Source: Marinitoga sp. 38H-ov
GTDB taxonomy: Bacteria; Thermotogota; Thermotogae; Petrotogales; Petrotogaceae
DNA length: 63,313 bases
Direction of reading: 5' to 3'
Assembly (NCBI RefSeq): GCF_011057715.1
Contig: NZ_LNGH01000010.1
Span: 1-63,313 of the forward strand
Shown here: one piece after another, positions 44,505 through 53,898 of the stretch
Numbering within the stretch: position 1 is the stretch's first letter
Layout of the letters: every line of letters starts with the position of its first letter
Notes under the pieces: generated by a model
What the model saw: the letters and a program-made list of their open reading frames with translations, nothing else
What the model was told of the DNA's origin: nothing
Databases searched by the model: none
Program-made: the position numbers and the translations under genes

Positions 44505-44954
44505 TTATTTATATAAATCAAGAAGTAATCCGTTAATTGCATCTACTTTTTTCGCATATAGAAATGCGCCGCTTTCATTTTTTATTAAACTGTCAGTTAA
44601 ATCCTTTAATTCTTTATTTATTTTTTCAGCTACAACAAAAAAGTTTTTTTCTTTAAAATTCATTTTAGAATTCAACTTATACAAATTTTTTTCAATTTTC
44701 TTTAAGAAATCTTTAACGCTTTTTTTGTATTTTTCAAGATTTTTTTCTATAGGTGAGCGTTTGAATTGTGAACCATATTCTTCTATTTGTTCTAATAATT
44801 TATTTAAATCTTTTTTAATAATATCTATTTCATTCAATTCCATAATTTCTGTAAAAGAATTTTTTCTTTTTACAGTTTTTTCATTAGAGTTCTTTTTAAT
44901 TTTCTTTTCACTAGATTTTTGTGCAGAATTTCCAGATAATGGATTAATAAACAT
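44505..44954 (-). CDS. yaaR: YaaR family protein (DUF327)
   Basis: A 149-residue, helical, Lys-rich protein beginning MFINPLSGNSAQKSS with SFTEIMELNEIDIIKKDLNKLLEQIEEYG and a C-terminal GAFLYAKKVDAINGLLLDLY. Together with holB and ricT it forms the Bacillus-like yaaR-holB-yaaT run. Function unknown. CCTCC-type ribosome site 6 nt before the ATG. Confidence 0.85.
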   Translation of the reverse strand: MFINPLSGNSAQKSSEKKIKKNSNEKTVKRKNSFTEIMELNEIDIIKKDLNKLLEQIEEYGSQFKRSPIEKNLEKYKKSVKDFLKKIEKNLYKLNSKMNFKEKNFFVVAEKINKELKDLTDSLIKNESGAFLYAKKVDAINGLLLDLYK

Positions 44955-45001
44955 AAAATCCCTCCTATGAGGATATTATATATTATTATTATACTACAAA
45001 A

Positions 45002-45030
45002 AAAGAAAAAGGGATAATCCCTTTTTCTTT
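45002..45030 (-). terminator. Terminator of the rpmH-khpB operon
   Basis: Perfect 14-bp inverted repeat AAAGAAAAAGGGAT/ATCCCTTTTTCTTT-like (45002-45030) followed on the minus strand by a T-run, overlapping the khpB stop. Confidence 0.85.
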
Positions 45031-45679
45031 AAGCTTTTATATGAGATTTTGATAATTTTATTACTACTTTTCTATAAGGTTCTAATCCAACCGATTCAGT
45101 TTCAAGATGTGGATATTCTCTTCTAACATATTCATGAACAATTCTTCTTTCATATGAAAACATCGGAGCTAATTCTATTCTATCATTATTTTCACTTAAT
45201 CTATTAATAGCATTTTCCACTATTTCATATATTTTCTCTTTTTTCTTTCGTCTATATTCTCCAACATCTAAGTTTACGTCAATTTTAGTACTAGATAATC
45301 TATTAATATAAATAGATAATATATGTTGCATAGCACCAATAGTTCTACCATATTTTCCTATTAATTTTCCAAGTCCATCTCCGTCCATTCTTACTAAAAT
45401 ATTTTTCCCTTGAAAAATTATAGAATATTCGAAATCTCCATCAAAGTGTTTTAATATAGAACTTAAAAATTCATTCATCTTATTTTTTAAATAATTTTCA
45501 TTTAAAAAAGCTTTAATTACCGCATTTTTATTACCAATGCCTAAAAACCCTTTTTTAGGTTGTTGAATAACTTCAAAGCTAATTTCTTCTGGAGAAACTC
45601 CATAATATTGTATAGCTTCATCAAATGCCAAGTCAATACTTTTACCTTCAAATTCGTTTTCTCGAATCTTTATATTCAT
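45029..45679 (-). CDS. khpB: RNA-binding protein KhpB (Jag/SpoIIIJ-associated)
   Basis: The 216-residue protein has all three Jag domains: Jag_N (ENEFEGKSIDLAFDEAIQYYG), KH (about 80-140, with the GKLIGKYGRTIGAM loop) and R3H (about 145-210, RKKKEKIYEIV to RRIVHEYV). KhpB partners with KhpA (28707). It is the last gene of the rpmH-rnpA-yidD-yidC-khpB operon. GGAGGTGCAATA precedes the ATG. Confidence 0.95.
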   Translation of the reverse strand: MNIKIRENEFEGKSIDLAFDEAIQYYGVSPEEISFEVIQQPKKGFLGIGNKNAVIKAFLNENYLKNKMNEFLSSILKHFDGDFEYSIIFQGKNILVRMDGDGLGKLIGKYGRTIGAMQHILSIYINRLSSTKIDVNLDVGEYRRKKKEKIYEIVENAINRLSENNDRIELAPMFSYERRIVHEYVRREYPHLETESVGLEPYRKVVIKLSKSHIKA

Positions 45680-45700
45680 TATTGCACCTCCTAAATGTGA

Positions 45701-47044
45701 CTATTTTGATGATTTATATGGTTTTGGACCTAATCCTAAAAATTCTCTTATTGTCAATCCTTTAATGTGATTCTTTTTATTTACATATGCGGTTATGAAA
45801 ATTTGTAAAACAGCATTTGTTACCCAATAGATAAATATACCAGTTGGTAAATTAATAAATAAGAATGGGAAAATAATCATCATTATAGAAGTATTCCAAG
45901 CTGTTTTTCTATCAGATGCTGATTGTAATGAATTAAATAGATAAGCGATAACACTTAATAACACTAACAAAATATTTTGTTTGAAGCCGCCTTGAGATAA
46001 ATCTGACCAAATTAAAAATTGTGGATTATATGCAAATGTTCCTTGATAATAATTTATAGCACCATATAAAATCCAAAAAATTGGTAATTGAATGAAAGCT
46101 GTAAGACAACCACCAGCTGGATTAATTTTGTGTTTGCTATACAATTCCATTAATGCTTGTTGTTGTCTTTGAGGATCTTTATATTTTTTCTTAATCTTTT
46201 CTATTTCGGGTTGTAGTTTTCTCATTTCAATCATAGATTTTGTTTGTTTATGGTATAGAGGATAAAGTATTAATCTTATTACTAAAGTAAATATCATTAT
46301 AGCCCAACCAAAATTTCCTGTAAATCTATATAGCCACCATAAAAATGAAACAAAAGCATAATTTATATACCATAACCAATTTATAGCTCCAACATTTTTA
46401 GCTAAAGATATAATTCTTTCGTATTTTTCAGGGAATACTTGTTTAATAAAAATAAATTTTGAAGGTCCCATATACGCTTTAAATGTTTTATTTTGATTAA
46501 TTATAATGCTTTGATCTTCTATATTTAAATCATCAGCATCAAAAATAAAAATTGATTTAATTGGTTTATTTAAATATGAAATTAATATTTCATTATCTAC
46601 ATCTACTGTATTAGGGTAAGAAATTGTTGGGATAATAACTTTTCCATATATATTTTCAAAAGAAATATCAAAGTTATAATAAGGATCATTATAAAATTTA
46701 TAGCTTTTTATTCCGCCATTTTCAAAATAATATTTTATCTCAATATAATTGTCAAAATTGTTCTCAGAAATATTGTAATATAAAGGTAATAATTCTTTTC
46801 CGTTTTCATCATAAATATTGAAACTATCATTGTAGTAACTATAAATATTTACAAATAATGTATTACTTCTATCTTGTAAGATTTTAAAATTTTTCATATG
46901 ACCTAAATTATCTAATGTTACGTTATATAATCTCATTTGCAAATTAATTTCAGTTGAAGAAGATGTAATATTATATTCAGGATTTTGAGAAAAAACAAAA
47001 ACCCCTAGGACTAAAAGTCCTATAATTAAAAGTAACTTTTTCAC
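45701..47044 (-). CDS. yidC: Membrane protein insertase YidC
   Basis: The 447-residue insertase has an N-terminal signal anchor ([16 protein letters not shown]), a periplasmic beta-sandwich of about 185 residues, as in the longer Gram-negative type, and the core domain from [24 protein letters not shown] through [16 protein letters not shown] to [13 protein letters not shown]. It inserts membrane proteins with or without Sec. GTG start overlapping the yidD stop, with GGGGTG about 8 nt upstream. Periplasmic domain size suggests a diderm envelope. Confidence 0.95.
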   Translation of the reverse strand: MKKLLLIIGLLVLGVFVFSQNPEYNITSSSTEINLQMRLYNVTLDNLGHMKNFKILQDRSNTLFVNIYSYYNDSFNIYDENGKELLPLYYNISENNFDNYIEIKYYFENGGIKSYKFYNDPYYNFDISFENIYGKVIIPTISYPNTVDVDNEILISYLNKPIKSIFIFDADDLNIEDQSIIINQNKTFKAYMGPSKFIFIKQVFPEKYERIISLAKNVGAINWLWYINYAFVSFLWWLYRFTGNFGWAIMIFTLVIRLILYPLYHKQTKSMIEMRKLQPEIEKIKKKYKDPQRQQQALMELYSKHKINPAGGCLTAFIQLPIFWILYGAINYYQGTFAYNPQFLIWSDLSQGGFKQNILLVLLSVIAYLFNSLQSASDRKTAWNTSIMMIIFPFLFINLPTGIFIYWVTNAVLQIFITAYVNKKNHIKGLTIREFLGLGPKPYKSSK

Positions 47045-47298
47045 TTTTTAACACCCCGCTTATTATTTTTTGGAATGATGAAAAACTTTTCTGGGACCGG
47101 ATCAATTCCACCTTGATGAAAAGGATTACATCTAATTATTCTTAAAAATCCCAAATAAATACCTTTTAAAGCACCAAATTTCTCAATTGCTTCATATGTG
47201 TATGTTGAACAAGTTGGATAATATATGCATTTTGAAGGTTTATAAGGTGAAATATATTTTTTATAAAATTTAATTAGTCCCAAAAATATTTTTTTCAT
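47041..47298 (-). CDS. yidD: Membrane protein insertion efficiency factor YidD
   Basis: A 85-residue protein with [31 protein letters not shown] and the [13 protein letters not shown] tail, the YidD signature with conserved cysteines. It lies between rnpA and yidC with 4-nt overlaps on both sides, as is nearly universal. Confidence 0.96.
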   Translation of the reverse strand: MKKIFLGLIKFYKKYISPYKPSKCIYYPTCSTYTYEAIEKFGALKGIYLGFLRIIRCNPFHQGGIDPVPEKFFIIPKNNKRGVKK

Positions 47299-47645
47299 TT
47301 TAAGCGCTCCGATATGTTTAAAATAATATTTTCAATATCTTGAAAGGATAAATTTTCAAATTCTTTAGAGAGATCTTTTCTTGGCAAAAATACTATATCA
47401 TAACCTTGTGGAAAGAGACTTTTATTTCTACGATATATCTCTCTAATATATCTTTTCAATTTGTTTCTTTTATGAGCTTTTCCAAATTTTCTTTTAATAG
47501 TTATACCTATTCTAGTATAACCTAAAAAGTTTTTGTTATAAACAATTACAAAATAATTATTTATATGTCTCTTTCCACAAGAAAAAGTTTTATCAAAATC
47601 ATTTTTTAAATGAAGTCTCTCATGTTTTCTAAAAGTTTCACTCAT
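47295..47645 (-). CDS. rnpA: Ribonuclease P protein component
   Basis: A 116-residue basic protein with [47 protein letters not shown], the RNR-like motif of RnpA. It supports RNase P RNA in 5' tRNA processing. The ATG lies 1 nt after the rpmH stop. Confidence 0.96.
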   Translation of the reverse strand: MSETFRKHERLHLKNDFDKTFSCGKRHINNYFVIVYNKNFLGYTRIGITIKRKFGKAHKRNKLKRYIREIYRRNKSLFPQGYDIVFLPRKDLSKEFENLSFQDIENIILNISERLK

Positions 47646-47646
47646 A

Positions 47647-47781
47647 TTAAACTGCTAATCTTTTTCTTCCTTTTGCTCTTCTTCTTCTTAAAACAGCTCT
47701 TCCTCCAGGAGTTTTTGTTCTAGCTAAAAATCCATGTGTTCTTGCTCTTTTTCTTCTGGAAGGTTGGTATGTTCTTTTCAT
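47647..47781 (-). CDS. rpmH: 50S ribosomal protein L34
   Basis: A 44-codon gene reading [20 protein letters not shown] onward, with [22 protein letters not shown], the whole L34 family sequence. It is too short for many ORF callers. AAGGAGGAATTC lies 5-6 nt before the ATG. It opens the operon and has a near-perfect promoter. Confidence 0.98.
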   Translation of the reverse strand: MKRTYQPSRRKRARTHGFLARTKTPGGRAVLRRRRAKGRKRLAV

Positions 47782-47823
47782 TAGAATTCCTCCTTTTTAT
47801 AATTTATATATTTACCTTCACCT

Positions 47824-47853
47824 ATTATACCTTTAAAATATTTTTTATGTCAA
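47824..47853 (-). promoter_or_regulatory. Strong promoter for the rpmH operon
   Basis: On the minus strand TTGACA (47853-47848), 18 nt, TATAAT (47829-47824): perfect boxes with near-ideal spacing, about 43 bp before the rpmH ATG. Confidence 0.88.
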
Positions 47854-47886
47854 TATAAAAAGTTACAATTATTTTTTTTTTAAGAA

Positions 47887-47910
47887 AAAATTCGGGACAT
47901 CCCGAATTTT
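47887..47910 (-). terminator. Terminator of the LysM-HD operon
   Basis: Stem AAAATTCGGGA/TCCCGAATTTT (47887-47897 with 47900-47910) with a T-run on the minus strand; it separates the HD gene from the rpmH promoter. Confidence 0.85.
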
Positions 47911-49579
47911 ATTTTAATTTTTTTAATTGTTCTTTTCTTAAATGAATAATTTGCATTAACTTTTTATATTCCTCATCATTTAAATCTCCTATTTTAAAAT
48001 CGCAATGATAATAACCTACAAAAATTTCATTTTTATAGGTTAGATCACCTATTAAATTAACTTTTATATTATATGCTTCAAAAGATATAACCATTTTATT
48101 ATCATTCATACTATTTATTTTATCTTTTGATGCAAAGAATATAATATTATTATTAGATATGCTTTCAATATTTACTTTAAAGGCTTTTTCATTATCTAAT
48201 CTCCATACAAATTTATTGACAAATATCACTTTTTTTAAAGGGACTCCAACCCCATTTAAATTCCATTTTATATAAAAAATATCATTTCCTTTTAAATTTT
48301 TATTGATTTTTAATAAGTGACCTAATTTGTTTTTAGCAACTATTGTACATTCTTTAGTAAATGAATAATTATCTAAATAATATTTTATTGTTAAATTATC
48401 ACCTATATTAAAATATTCCTTTTCAATATTAACTTTTTTATTTTCAAATTCTACAGTATTTTTTTGTATATATACATTTATATAGTCGTTTTTTGAGTCG
48501 ATAACTTTACTTTCAATGGAAACAGGTGTTCCGTTGATATTTAAGTTAATAAATATATCATTGTACTTTAAAAATCTATTAGTATATAGGCCACCGTAGT
48601 ATTCTGGAATTAATTCGTTTGCTATATTTACAATCTTATTATCTAGTTTATTTGATTCTGCCATTTTTTTTAAAATTACCATTGCTTCTTCGATTTTTAA
48701 AGCTTTTCTCCAAGGTCTATTTGATAATAAAGCATCAACTACTTCTGAAACAGAAAGTATTCTTGAAAGGAAAGGGATATCTGTTTTTTTAAAATATCCA
48801 CTACCATCTAAATATTCATGATGATATTTTGCTATTTCAACATATTCTGAAAAGTAATCATTACCTGCAAATAATAATTCTAGTTTATTTGTATGTTGTT
48901 TTATTATATCAATTTCAATAGGGGTTAATTTTTCAGGTTTTTGTAAAATATCTTTGGGAATCCAAATTTCCCCTAAATCGTGAATCAAAGAAGCAAAATA
49001 CAATTTTTCAACATCATGCTGATCAAGATTTAATTTTTCAGCCATTAATATAGAAAAATCAGCAATTCTTAAAGAATGATGATATGTATAAGGGTCATGA
49101 GCTTTTAATATATGAAATAATGAATTTATAGTTTGTTCAATATTATAATCTTTTAATAAATCATCTTTTAAATCTAATATTACACCTAAAAAATTTTTAA
49201 GATGTTCATAGAATAAGTCTTTTAATTCTTGAATTTCATTGTATTTAGTATTATTATCCAATAATAAATAAATAAAACCTACTACGTTGTTTCTAAAGAT
49301 TAAATTTTGACCAATTGCAAAATAATCTTCTTTGTTTTCAAAAAAGTGTCTATTTATAGATTCTTCGTATAATACAATATCAAAATTATTATATTTAAAC
49401 TTATCTTCTACAGAGAAATACATATTGTTTATGGAATTATTAAAATCCATAACATTTGAGTCAAAATATGAGATTACTCTAAAAAGATTATCTGATATTT
49501 TTGAACCCAATATTAATCTAAAATTTTTGATAGGGATTCTGGAAATAATATCTTTTACACCATCAGTTAAGTTGTTCAC
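47909..49579 (-). CDS. HD-GYP-like phosphohydrolase protein with C-terminal beta domain
   Basis: About 556 residues. The middle (about 165-345) is an HD domain with HHSLRIADFSILMAEKL, SLIHDLGEIWIPKDILQKPEKLT and HHEYLDGSGYFKKTDIPF, the pattern of c-di-GMP phosphodiesterases; but the GYP triad reads GYF. The N-terminal 150 residues could be a sensory fold. The last 180 residues are beta-rich and could be PilZ/YcgR-like, which would link it to c-di-GMP, but I cannot confirm that. The GTG start at 49579 follows AAGGGTGA, 1 nt after the LysM stop, so coupled to it. Confidence 0.75.
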   Translation of the reverse strand: MNNLTDGVKDIISRIPIKNFRLILGSKISDNLFRVISYFDSNVMDFNNSINNMYFSVEDKFKYNNFDIVLYEESINRHFFENKEDYFAIGQNLIFRNNVVGFIYLLLDNNTKYNEIQELKDLFYEHLKNFLGVILDLKDDLLKDYNIEQTINSLFHILKAHDPYTYHHSLRIADFSILMAEKLNLDQHDVEKLYFASLIHDLGEIWIPKDILQKPEKLTPIEIDIIKQHTNKLELLFAGNDYFSEYVEIAKYHHEYLDGSGYFKKTDIPFLSRILSVSEVVDALLSNRPWRKALKIEEAMVILKKMAESNKLDNKIVNIANELIPEYYGGLYTNRFLKYNDIFINLNINGTPVSIESKVIDSKNDYINVYIQKNTVEFENKKVNIEKEYFNIGDNLTIKYYLDNYSFTKECTIVAKNKLGHLLKINKNLKGNDIFYIKWNLNGVGVPLKKVIFVNKFVWRLDNEKAFKVNIESISNNNIIFFASKDKINSMNDNKMVISFEAYNIKVNLIGDLTYKNEIFVGYYHCDFKIGDLNDEEYKKLMQIIHLRKEQLKKLK

Positions 49580-49580
49580 A

Positions 49581-50285
49581 TTATTCACCCTTAGAAGTAT
49601 AATTTTCAGAAGTTCCAATAATCAAATACATATCATCTTTTAATAATTCTGGAGATTTAATATTATTAATATTTAATAAATAATCAATAGAGACACCAAA
49701 TTTTCTTGAAATGCTGTATAATGTATCTCCATTTTTTACTTTATAATAAATATAATTATCATTGTTTTTTTCTTCTTTGTAATATTTTTCAAAAACAGAA
49801 TCATTTATTGCGTATATTTCTCTAGGATAATTATCGTTTATAACAAAAGTAAAGTTATCAAAAATAAAATTTGTACTATCCTGAGTAATTCTTTCTCCAT
49901 GAATAGATACATTTTTATATAGAATCAATATTGAAATATTAGATTCTTTAATTTCTTTTTCGTACTTTTTTATTGTATCATTTACGCTATAAACCTTGAA
50001 ATTTTTATTTGAATAATCAGCATTTCTTTCAATAATCCCTAAAATAAATACTTCATTTTTATTGTATAAAAATTTTTTATATGGTATAAAGGGAATTTCG
50101 CTGTTATATTCTAAATTTCCAATTAACAAAGGAAGTGAAGAATGAAAAATCTCTTTGTTTATATTGAACCCTATATATGATTTATATGCGGGTGTTTCAT
50201 AATACCCCTTGTTACTTTTTGAAAAATCAATTGAAAATGTTAAAGTATATAAGAATAAAATAAATATTATAAAATATTTTCTCAT
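49581..50285 (-). CDS. Exported LysM-domain protein
   Basis: A 234-residue protein with an N-terminal signal peptide (YFIIFILFLYTLTFS) and a C-terminal LysM domain (YKVKNGDTLYSISRKFGVSI then NNIKSPELLKDDMYLII), which binds peptidoglycan glycans. The 150 residues between are unrecognised. Co-transcribed with the HD-GYP-like gene, perhaps envelope sensing with c-di-GMP signalling; that link is inference. CCTCC-type ribosome site 6 nt before the ATG and a TATAAT upstream. Confidence 0.8.
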   Translation of the reverse strand: MRKYFIIFILFLYTLTFSIDFSKSNKGYYETPAYKSYIGFNINKEIFHSSLPLLIGNLEYNSEIPFIPYKKFLYNKNEVFILGIIERNADYSNKNFKVYSVNDTIKKYEKEIKESNISILILYKNVSIHGERITQDSTNFIFDNFTFVINDNYPREIYAINDSVFEKYYKEEKNNDNYIYYKVKNGDTLYSISRKFGVSIDYLLNINNIKSPELLKDDMYLIIGTSENYTSKGE

Positions 50286-50319
50286 ATATAAACCTCCAAT
50301 TTATTATAACATATGTTCA

Positions 50320-51054
50320 TTAAATTTCGTTATACAAATCAATAAATATAGTTTCCAAATTAAATTGTTTTTCTAATAATTTAGCAATGGCTTTTACTCC
50401 AAAAGTTTCTGTAGAATAATGACCAGCGTTAATGAAGTTTATTCCAATTTCATTAGCAATATCTCTAATTTGCTCTTTAACTTCTCCGGTAATAAAAGTG
50501 TCAACTTTACCTTCTAATTCTTCTAATACTGAAGAGGCTCCGCCGGAAATAATAGCTATCTTTTTTACATATGTATTATTTTTATACACTAACAAGTCAT
50601 CTCTTTTAAAAAGTTCTTTAAGTTGGTTAATAAATATTTCGAAGCTAATTTTTTCTTCAAATTCACCTATAATTCCAACATCAAAAGAAAAAAAGTTTTT
50701 TATTCCAAGTTTTTTAGCAATTTGAGCATTGTTCCCATATTCTAAATGAGCGTCTAAAGGTAAATGGTATGCCATTAAAGTTAAATCATTTTTTATTACT
50801 TTTTCTATTCTGTTTTTAAAATAGCCTCTAATTTTAAAAAAATCTTTTCCAAAAATTCCGTGATGAACTAGCATCATATCAGCATTTATCTTTAAAGCTT
50901 CTTCTATAAATTTATTATTAAAAGATACTCCCACTGCAATTTTATTAACATCCTTTTTGCCTTCTATCTGAATTCCATTAAAACAATAATCATTAAATTT
51001 TTCAACTTCTAACACGTTATTTAAAAAATTTTCTATTTCAAATATATTAGCCAT
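50320..51054 (-). CDS. Nif3-like dinuclear metal centre protein (YbgI/YqfO)
   Basis: The 244-residue protein has the family metal ligands in MLVHHGIFGKD (two His), the HLPLDAHLEYGNN segment and INAGHYSTETFGV near the C-terminus, plus AIISGGASSVLE. Family members form toroidal hexamers; GTP cyclohydrolase I type 2 is an annotation name that is not proved. I use the ATG at 51054 behind GGAGGTGC; an ORF extension to 51084 is not supported. Confidence 0.88.
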   Translation of the reverse strand: MANIFEIENFLNNVLEVEKFNDYCFNGIQIEGKKDVNKIAVGVSFNNKFIEEALKINADMMLVHHGIFGKDFFKIRGYFKNRIEKVIKNDLTLMAYHLPLDAHLEYGNNAQIAKKLGIKNFFSFDVGIIGEFEEKISFEIFINQLKELFKRDDLLVYKNNTYVKKIAIISGGASSVLEELEGKVDTFITGEVKEQIRDIANEIGINFINAGHYSTETFGVKAIAKLLEKQFNLETIFIDLYNEI

Positions 51055-51083
51055 ACTAGCACCTCCGGAATAATTATAACACA

Positions 51084-51109
51084 AAAGAGGTCCCGTTTAG
51101 GACCTCTTT
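51084..51109 (-). terminator. Probable terminator of the sugar ABC ATPase gene
   Basis: Ten-bp stem AAAGAGGTCC/GGACCTCTTT (51084-51093 with 51100-51109); the T-tract on the minus strand is short, so termination may be partial. Confidence 0.65.
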
Positions 51110-51120
51110 AAATAAATTTA

Positions 51121-52221
51121 TTAAATTATTGCTAATTCTGTTTTTTTATCAAAAATATGCATTGTTTCCATTTCAAGTATTAATTCAACATCCATATCTT
51201 CTTTTGCTGTAGTTGTTGGATCAACTTTAGCAACTAAATATTGACCGCCAATAGTAACATGTAATAATGTTTCACTACCTAATGGTTCGGCAACATCAAC
51301 GGTTCCTTTAACTACATCATCAGTATGTTCGCCTTTGTAAATAGATTTGTCATGAATATTTTCTGGTCTAATACCAAAAATAACCTCTTTATCTATATAT
51401 GATTCTAATTTTTCTTCGTATTTTTTAGGAACTTTTACTTTTAAATCTTTTGCAACAACCCATAAACCATTTTCTTTAATAATTTTAGCATCTAAGAAAT
51501 TCATTGGAGGAGTTCCGATGAAACCAGCAACAAATTTATTAGTTGGTTTAAAGTAAACTTCATGTGGAGTTCCAATTTGTTGAATAACTCCATCTTTCAT
51601 GATAACAATTTTATCGGCCATAGTCATAGCTTCAACTTGGTCATGAGTAACATAAACGATTGTTGCATTTAATCTATGATGTAATTTTTTTAATTCTGAT
51701 CTCATTTGAACTCTCAATTTTGCATCTAAGTTTGATAAAGGTTCATCAAATAAAAATACTTTAGGATCTCTAACTATAGCCCTTCCAACAGCAACCCTTT
51801 GTCTTTGACCACCTGATAATTGCTTTGGTTTTCTATCTAACAAATGTGCAATATCTAAAATTTGAGCAGCATTTTTAACTCTTTGATCAATTTCTTCTTT
51901 TGGAAACTTTCTTAATTTTAATCCAAAAGCCATGTTATCATACACTGTCATATGAGGATAAAGGGCATAATTTTGGAAAACAAATGCAATATCCCTATCT
52001 TTAGGTTCTACATCATTAACTACTTTTCCATCAATAAGTAATTTACCACTTGAAATTTCTTCTAATCCTGCAATCATTCTTAATGTTGTAGTTTTACCAC
52101 ATCCAGAAGGACCTAATAAAACACAAAATTCTTTATCTTCGATTGTAAAACTTGCATTTTTAACAGCGTGAAATCCATTTGGGTAAATTTTGTCGATATT
52201 TTCCAATACAACTTGTGCCAT
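51121..52221 (-). CDS. Carbohydrate ABC transporter ATP-binding protein (MsmX/UgpC type)
   Basis: The 366-residue ATPase: Walker [18 protein letters not shown]-loop [12 protein letters not shown], signature [20 protein letters not shown], Walker [13 protein letters not shown], switch His in [10 protein letters not shown], and C-terminal TOBE/regulatory domain (about 240-366). Such ATPases serve several sugar permeases in trans, which fits the absence of permease and binding-protein genes here. CACCTCC-type site 7 nt before the ATG. It lies 16 nt downstream of the Phd-like gene and may be in its operon. Confidence 0.93.
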   Translation of the reverse strand: MAQVVLENIDKIYPNGFHAVKNASFTIEDKEFCVLLGPSGCGKTTTLRMIAGLEEISSGKLLIDGKVVNDVEPKDRDIAFVFQNYALYPHMTVYDNMAFGLKLRKFPKEEIDQRVKNAAQILDIAHLLDRKPKQLSGGQRQRVAVGRAIVRDPKVFLFDEPLSNLDAKLRVQMRSELKKLHHRLNATIVYVTHDQVEAMTMADKIVIMKDGVIQQIGTPHEVYFKPTNKFVAGFIGTPPMNFLDAKIIKENGLWVVAKDLKVKVPKKYEEKLESYIDKEVIFGIRPENIHDKSIYKGEHTDDVVKGTVDVAEPLGSETLLHVTIGGQYLVAKVDPTTTAKEDMDVELILEMETMHIFDKKTELAII

Positions 52222-52237
52222 TATAACACCTCCAAAG

Positions 52238-52498
52238 CTATTCCAAATTTTCTATTTCTTTAAATATATCTTTTATTTCATTGTATTTGCTAGGGTCGCC
52301 AATTTCCATTAAATATAGATCTCTAATTTCATCTATAAACGACATTAATTTTTTAAATTTTTCAAAACCAATTAAAACAAATTCCGGCTTTCCGTTTTTT
52401 GTAATAATTACAAATTTTTCCTTAGATTCTTCAGTTACAAAAGAAAATTTTGATTTGGCTTCGGCAACACTATAAAATTTTAAATTTTCAATATCCAT
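52238..52498 (-). CDS. Solitary Phd/YefM-family antitoxin-like protein
   Basis: A 86-residue protein with [20 protein letters not shown] and [20 protein letters not shown], the N-terminal DNA-binding half of Phd/YefM antitoxins, and an acidic helical C-terminal tail that would wrap a toxin. No RelE, YoeB, Doc or PIN toxin gene lies next to it on either side; the next gene is the sugar ABC ATPase. An 18-bp perfect palindrome upstream is a natural autoregulatory operator. AGGAGG precedes the ATG. It could be a repurposed regulator of the ATPase gene. Confidence 0.85.
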   Translation of the reverse strand: MDIENLKFYSVAEAKSKFSFVTEESKEKFVIITKNGKPEFVLIGFEKFKKLMSFIDEIRDLYLMEIGDPSKYNEIKDIFKEIENLE

Positions 52499-52510
52499 AT
52501 AAATCCTCCT

Positions 52511-52528
52511 TGACTATAATTATAGTCA
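52511..52528. promoter_or_regulatory. Palindromic operator candidate of the Phd-like gene
   Basis: TGACTATAATTATAGTCA is a perfect 18-bp palindrome between the ribosome binding site and upstream DNA. It contains TATAAT on the minus strand, so binding would cover the -10 box. Phd/YefM proteins bind such palindromes. Confidence 0.6.
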
Positions 52529-52639
52529 CACAATAATAAAATTAAAAACTTAATTATTTGTTATTATTGATAATTATATCTTATTAACATTGAATATGTT
52601 GATAAATTTAACATTTTTTAAGGATTATTAAGTAAAAAA

Positions 52640-52658
52640 ATTAGGGCGTTGCCCTAAT
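52640..52658 (-). terminator. Terminator of the flgBC-fliE-cupin run
   Basis: Stem ATTAGGGC/GCCCTAAT (52640-52647 with 52651-52658), 3-nt loop, then seven Ts on the minus strand. Confidence 0.8.
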
Positions 52659-53131
52659 TATATTTCAATATTAAAATTATAGTGTTTTTTAATATCTTTT
52701 AGAATTTCCCATTTACAAGACAAACCTTTTTTGAATTTTACTAGATCTCCTTTTTTAATTAGATATTCGCTATTTTTTGTATGAACAATTACTTCACCCT
52801 CTAAAATATAGCAAACCTCAGTTTCATCATAATACCAATCAAAAGTAGAAGATTCCTTTTCCCAAATAGGCCATTTTTTAATATTTAAATTATTTAATAA
52901 ATCTTCGGTAGGATTATGAATTACTTTAACTTCTGGATCATTATCTAAAAAAGCGTTTATGGGGTCTCTAAAATTATTTTCTGCATTTAATATAGTCTCG
53001 CCCATTAATTCAAAATATTTTTCTACTTGTTCTTTTTCAAAATTATCATATAAAAAGATTTCTAAATCTTCAAAATCTGCCTCTGGATTTCTTTCAAAAA
53101 AATTATCTACAGCTTTAATTATATCTTCCAT
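52658..53131 (-). CDS. Cupin domain protein with N-terminal helical extension
   Basis: The 157-residue protein has about 75 helical, acidic residues (MEDIIKAVDNFFERNPEADF) and a C-terminal cupin_3-type barrel (about 85-157) with IWEKESSTFDWYYDETEVCYILEGEV, the beta-barrel pattern of ureidoglycine-aminohydrolase-like cupins. The metal-binding residues are only partly conserved: the second motif lacks obvious His. Function is unknown. It follows fliE by 14 nt and is in the basal-body gene run, though a link with flagella is only positional. Confidence 0.75.
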   Translation of the reverse strand: MEDIIKAVDNFFERNPEADFEDLEIFLYDNFEKEQVEKYFELMGETILNAENNFRDPINAFLDNDPEVKVIHNPTEDLLNNLNIKKWPIWEKESSTFDWYYDETEVCYILEGEVIVHTKNSEYLIKKGDLVKFKKGLSCKWEILKDIKKHYNFNIEI

Positions 53132-53145
53132 GTTTTTACCTCACT

Positions 53146-53454
53146 TTAGATTTGCATATTCATAATTTCTTTATAAGCTGATACAATCTTATTTGTTACT
53201 TCTGTAGTTAATTTTAAAGATAGCGACGCTTTTTCAGCAGAAATAATAACATTATGAATGTTATCAATTTTTCCAGCTGCGTAATCAGCGCTCATTTGTT
53301 CGGAAATCTTTTGTGTTTTATTAACATCATCCAAAGCATTTCTTAGAATGTCTGCGAAATTAAGGTTTTTAGATGATGTTTGGTTATTTTTTTGCGTCCT
53401 TGCTATATCATTAATTCCATTTATTCCTGATACTCCTGGTATTTTCTCTATCAT
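53146..53454 (-). CDS. fliE: Flagellar hook-basal body protein FliE
   Basis: A 102-residue basal-body protein that joins the MS ring to the rod. The C-terminal half has NFADILRNALDDVNKTQKISEQ and IHNVIISAEKASLSLKLTTEVTNKIVSAYKEIMNMQI, the FliE pattern. AGGAGGTGTAATGC precedes the ATG. It follows flgC by 12 nt. Confidence 0.92.
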   Translation of the reverse strand: MIEKIPGVSGINGINDIARTQKNNQTSSKNLNFADILRNALDDVNKTQKISEQMSADYAAGKIDNIHNVIISAEKASLSLKLTTEVTNKIVSAYKEIMNMQI

Positions 53455-53466
53455 GCATTACACCTC

Positions 53467-53898
53467 CTAAGCTCCACGGCCAATAGATAAGGCAGAATTA
53501 AACATTGTTTTTGCTGAATTTATAACAGCTACATTAGCTTCATATGCTCTTTGAGCACTAATTAAATCGACCATTTCTCTCAATACATTAACATTTGGAT
53601 ATTTTACATATCCTTCTTCATTTGCATCAGGGTGACTTGGATCATACACTAATTTAAAAGGACTGTTATCTTCTTCTATACTTGAGACTCTAACCCCTGA
53701 TAATTGTTCATTTTTTGAAGAAACTGTATTATTTAAAACTTCTTTAAATGTAACAACTTTTCTTTTATATGGTTCTCCATTTTCTGTTCTTGTGGTATTT
53801 GCATTAGCTAAATTATTAGATATAACCTCAGATCTAAATCTTTCTGCGGTCATTCCGCTTGCTGCAATATCCATTATTCTAAAAGAATTAATATTCAT
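53467..53898 (-). CDS. flgC: Flagellar basal-body rod protein FlgC
   Basis: A 143-residue proximal rod protein: NSFRIMDIAASGMTAERFRSEVISNNLANANTT at the N-terminus and VDLISAQRAYEANVAVINSAKTMFNSAL at the C-terminus, both diagnostic. ATG overlaps the flgB stop by 1 nt (TAATG). Confidence 0.95.
   Translation of the reverse strand: MNINSFRIMDIAASGMTAERFRSEVISNNLANANTTRTENGEPYKRKVVTFKEVLNNTVSSKNEQLSGVRVSSIEEDNSPFKLVYDPSHPDANEEGYVKYPNVNVLREMVDLISAQRAYEANVAVINSAKTMFNSALSIGRGA

Noticed and set aside
47647-49579. Replication origin beside rpmH
   Set aside because: rpmH-rnpA-yidC is often next to dnaA and oriC, but upstream here is an HD-GYP-like gene behind a terminator. No dnaA and no cluster of DnaA boxes was seen.
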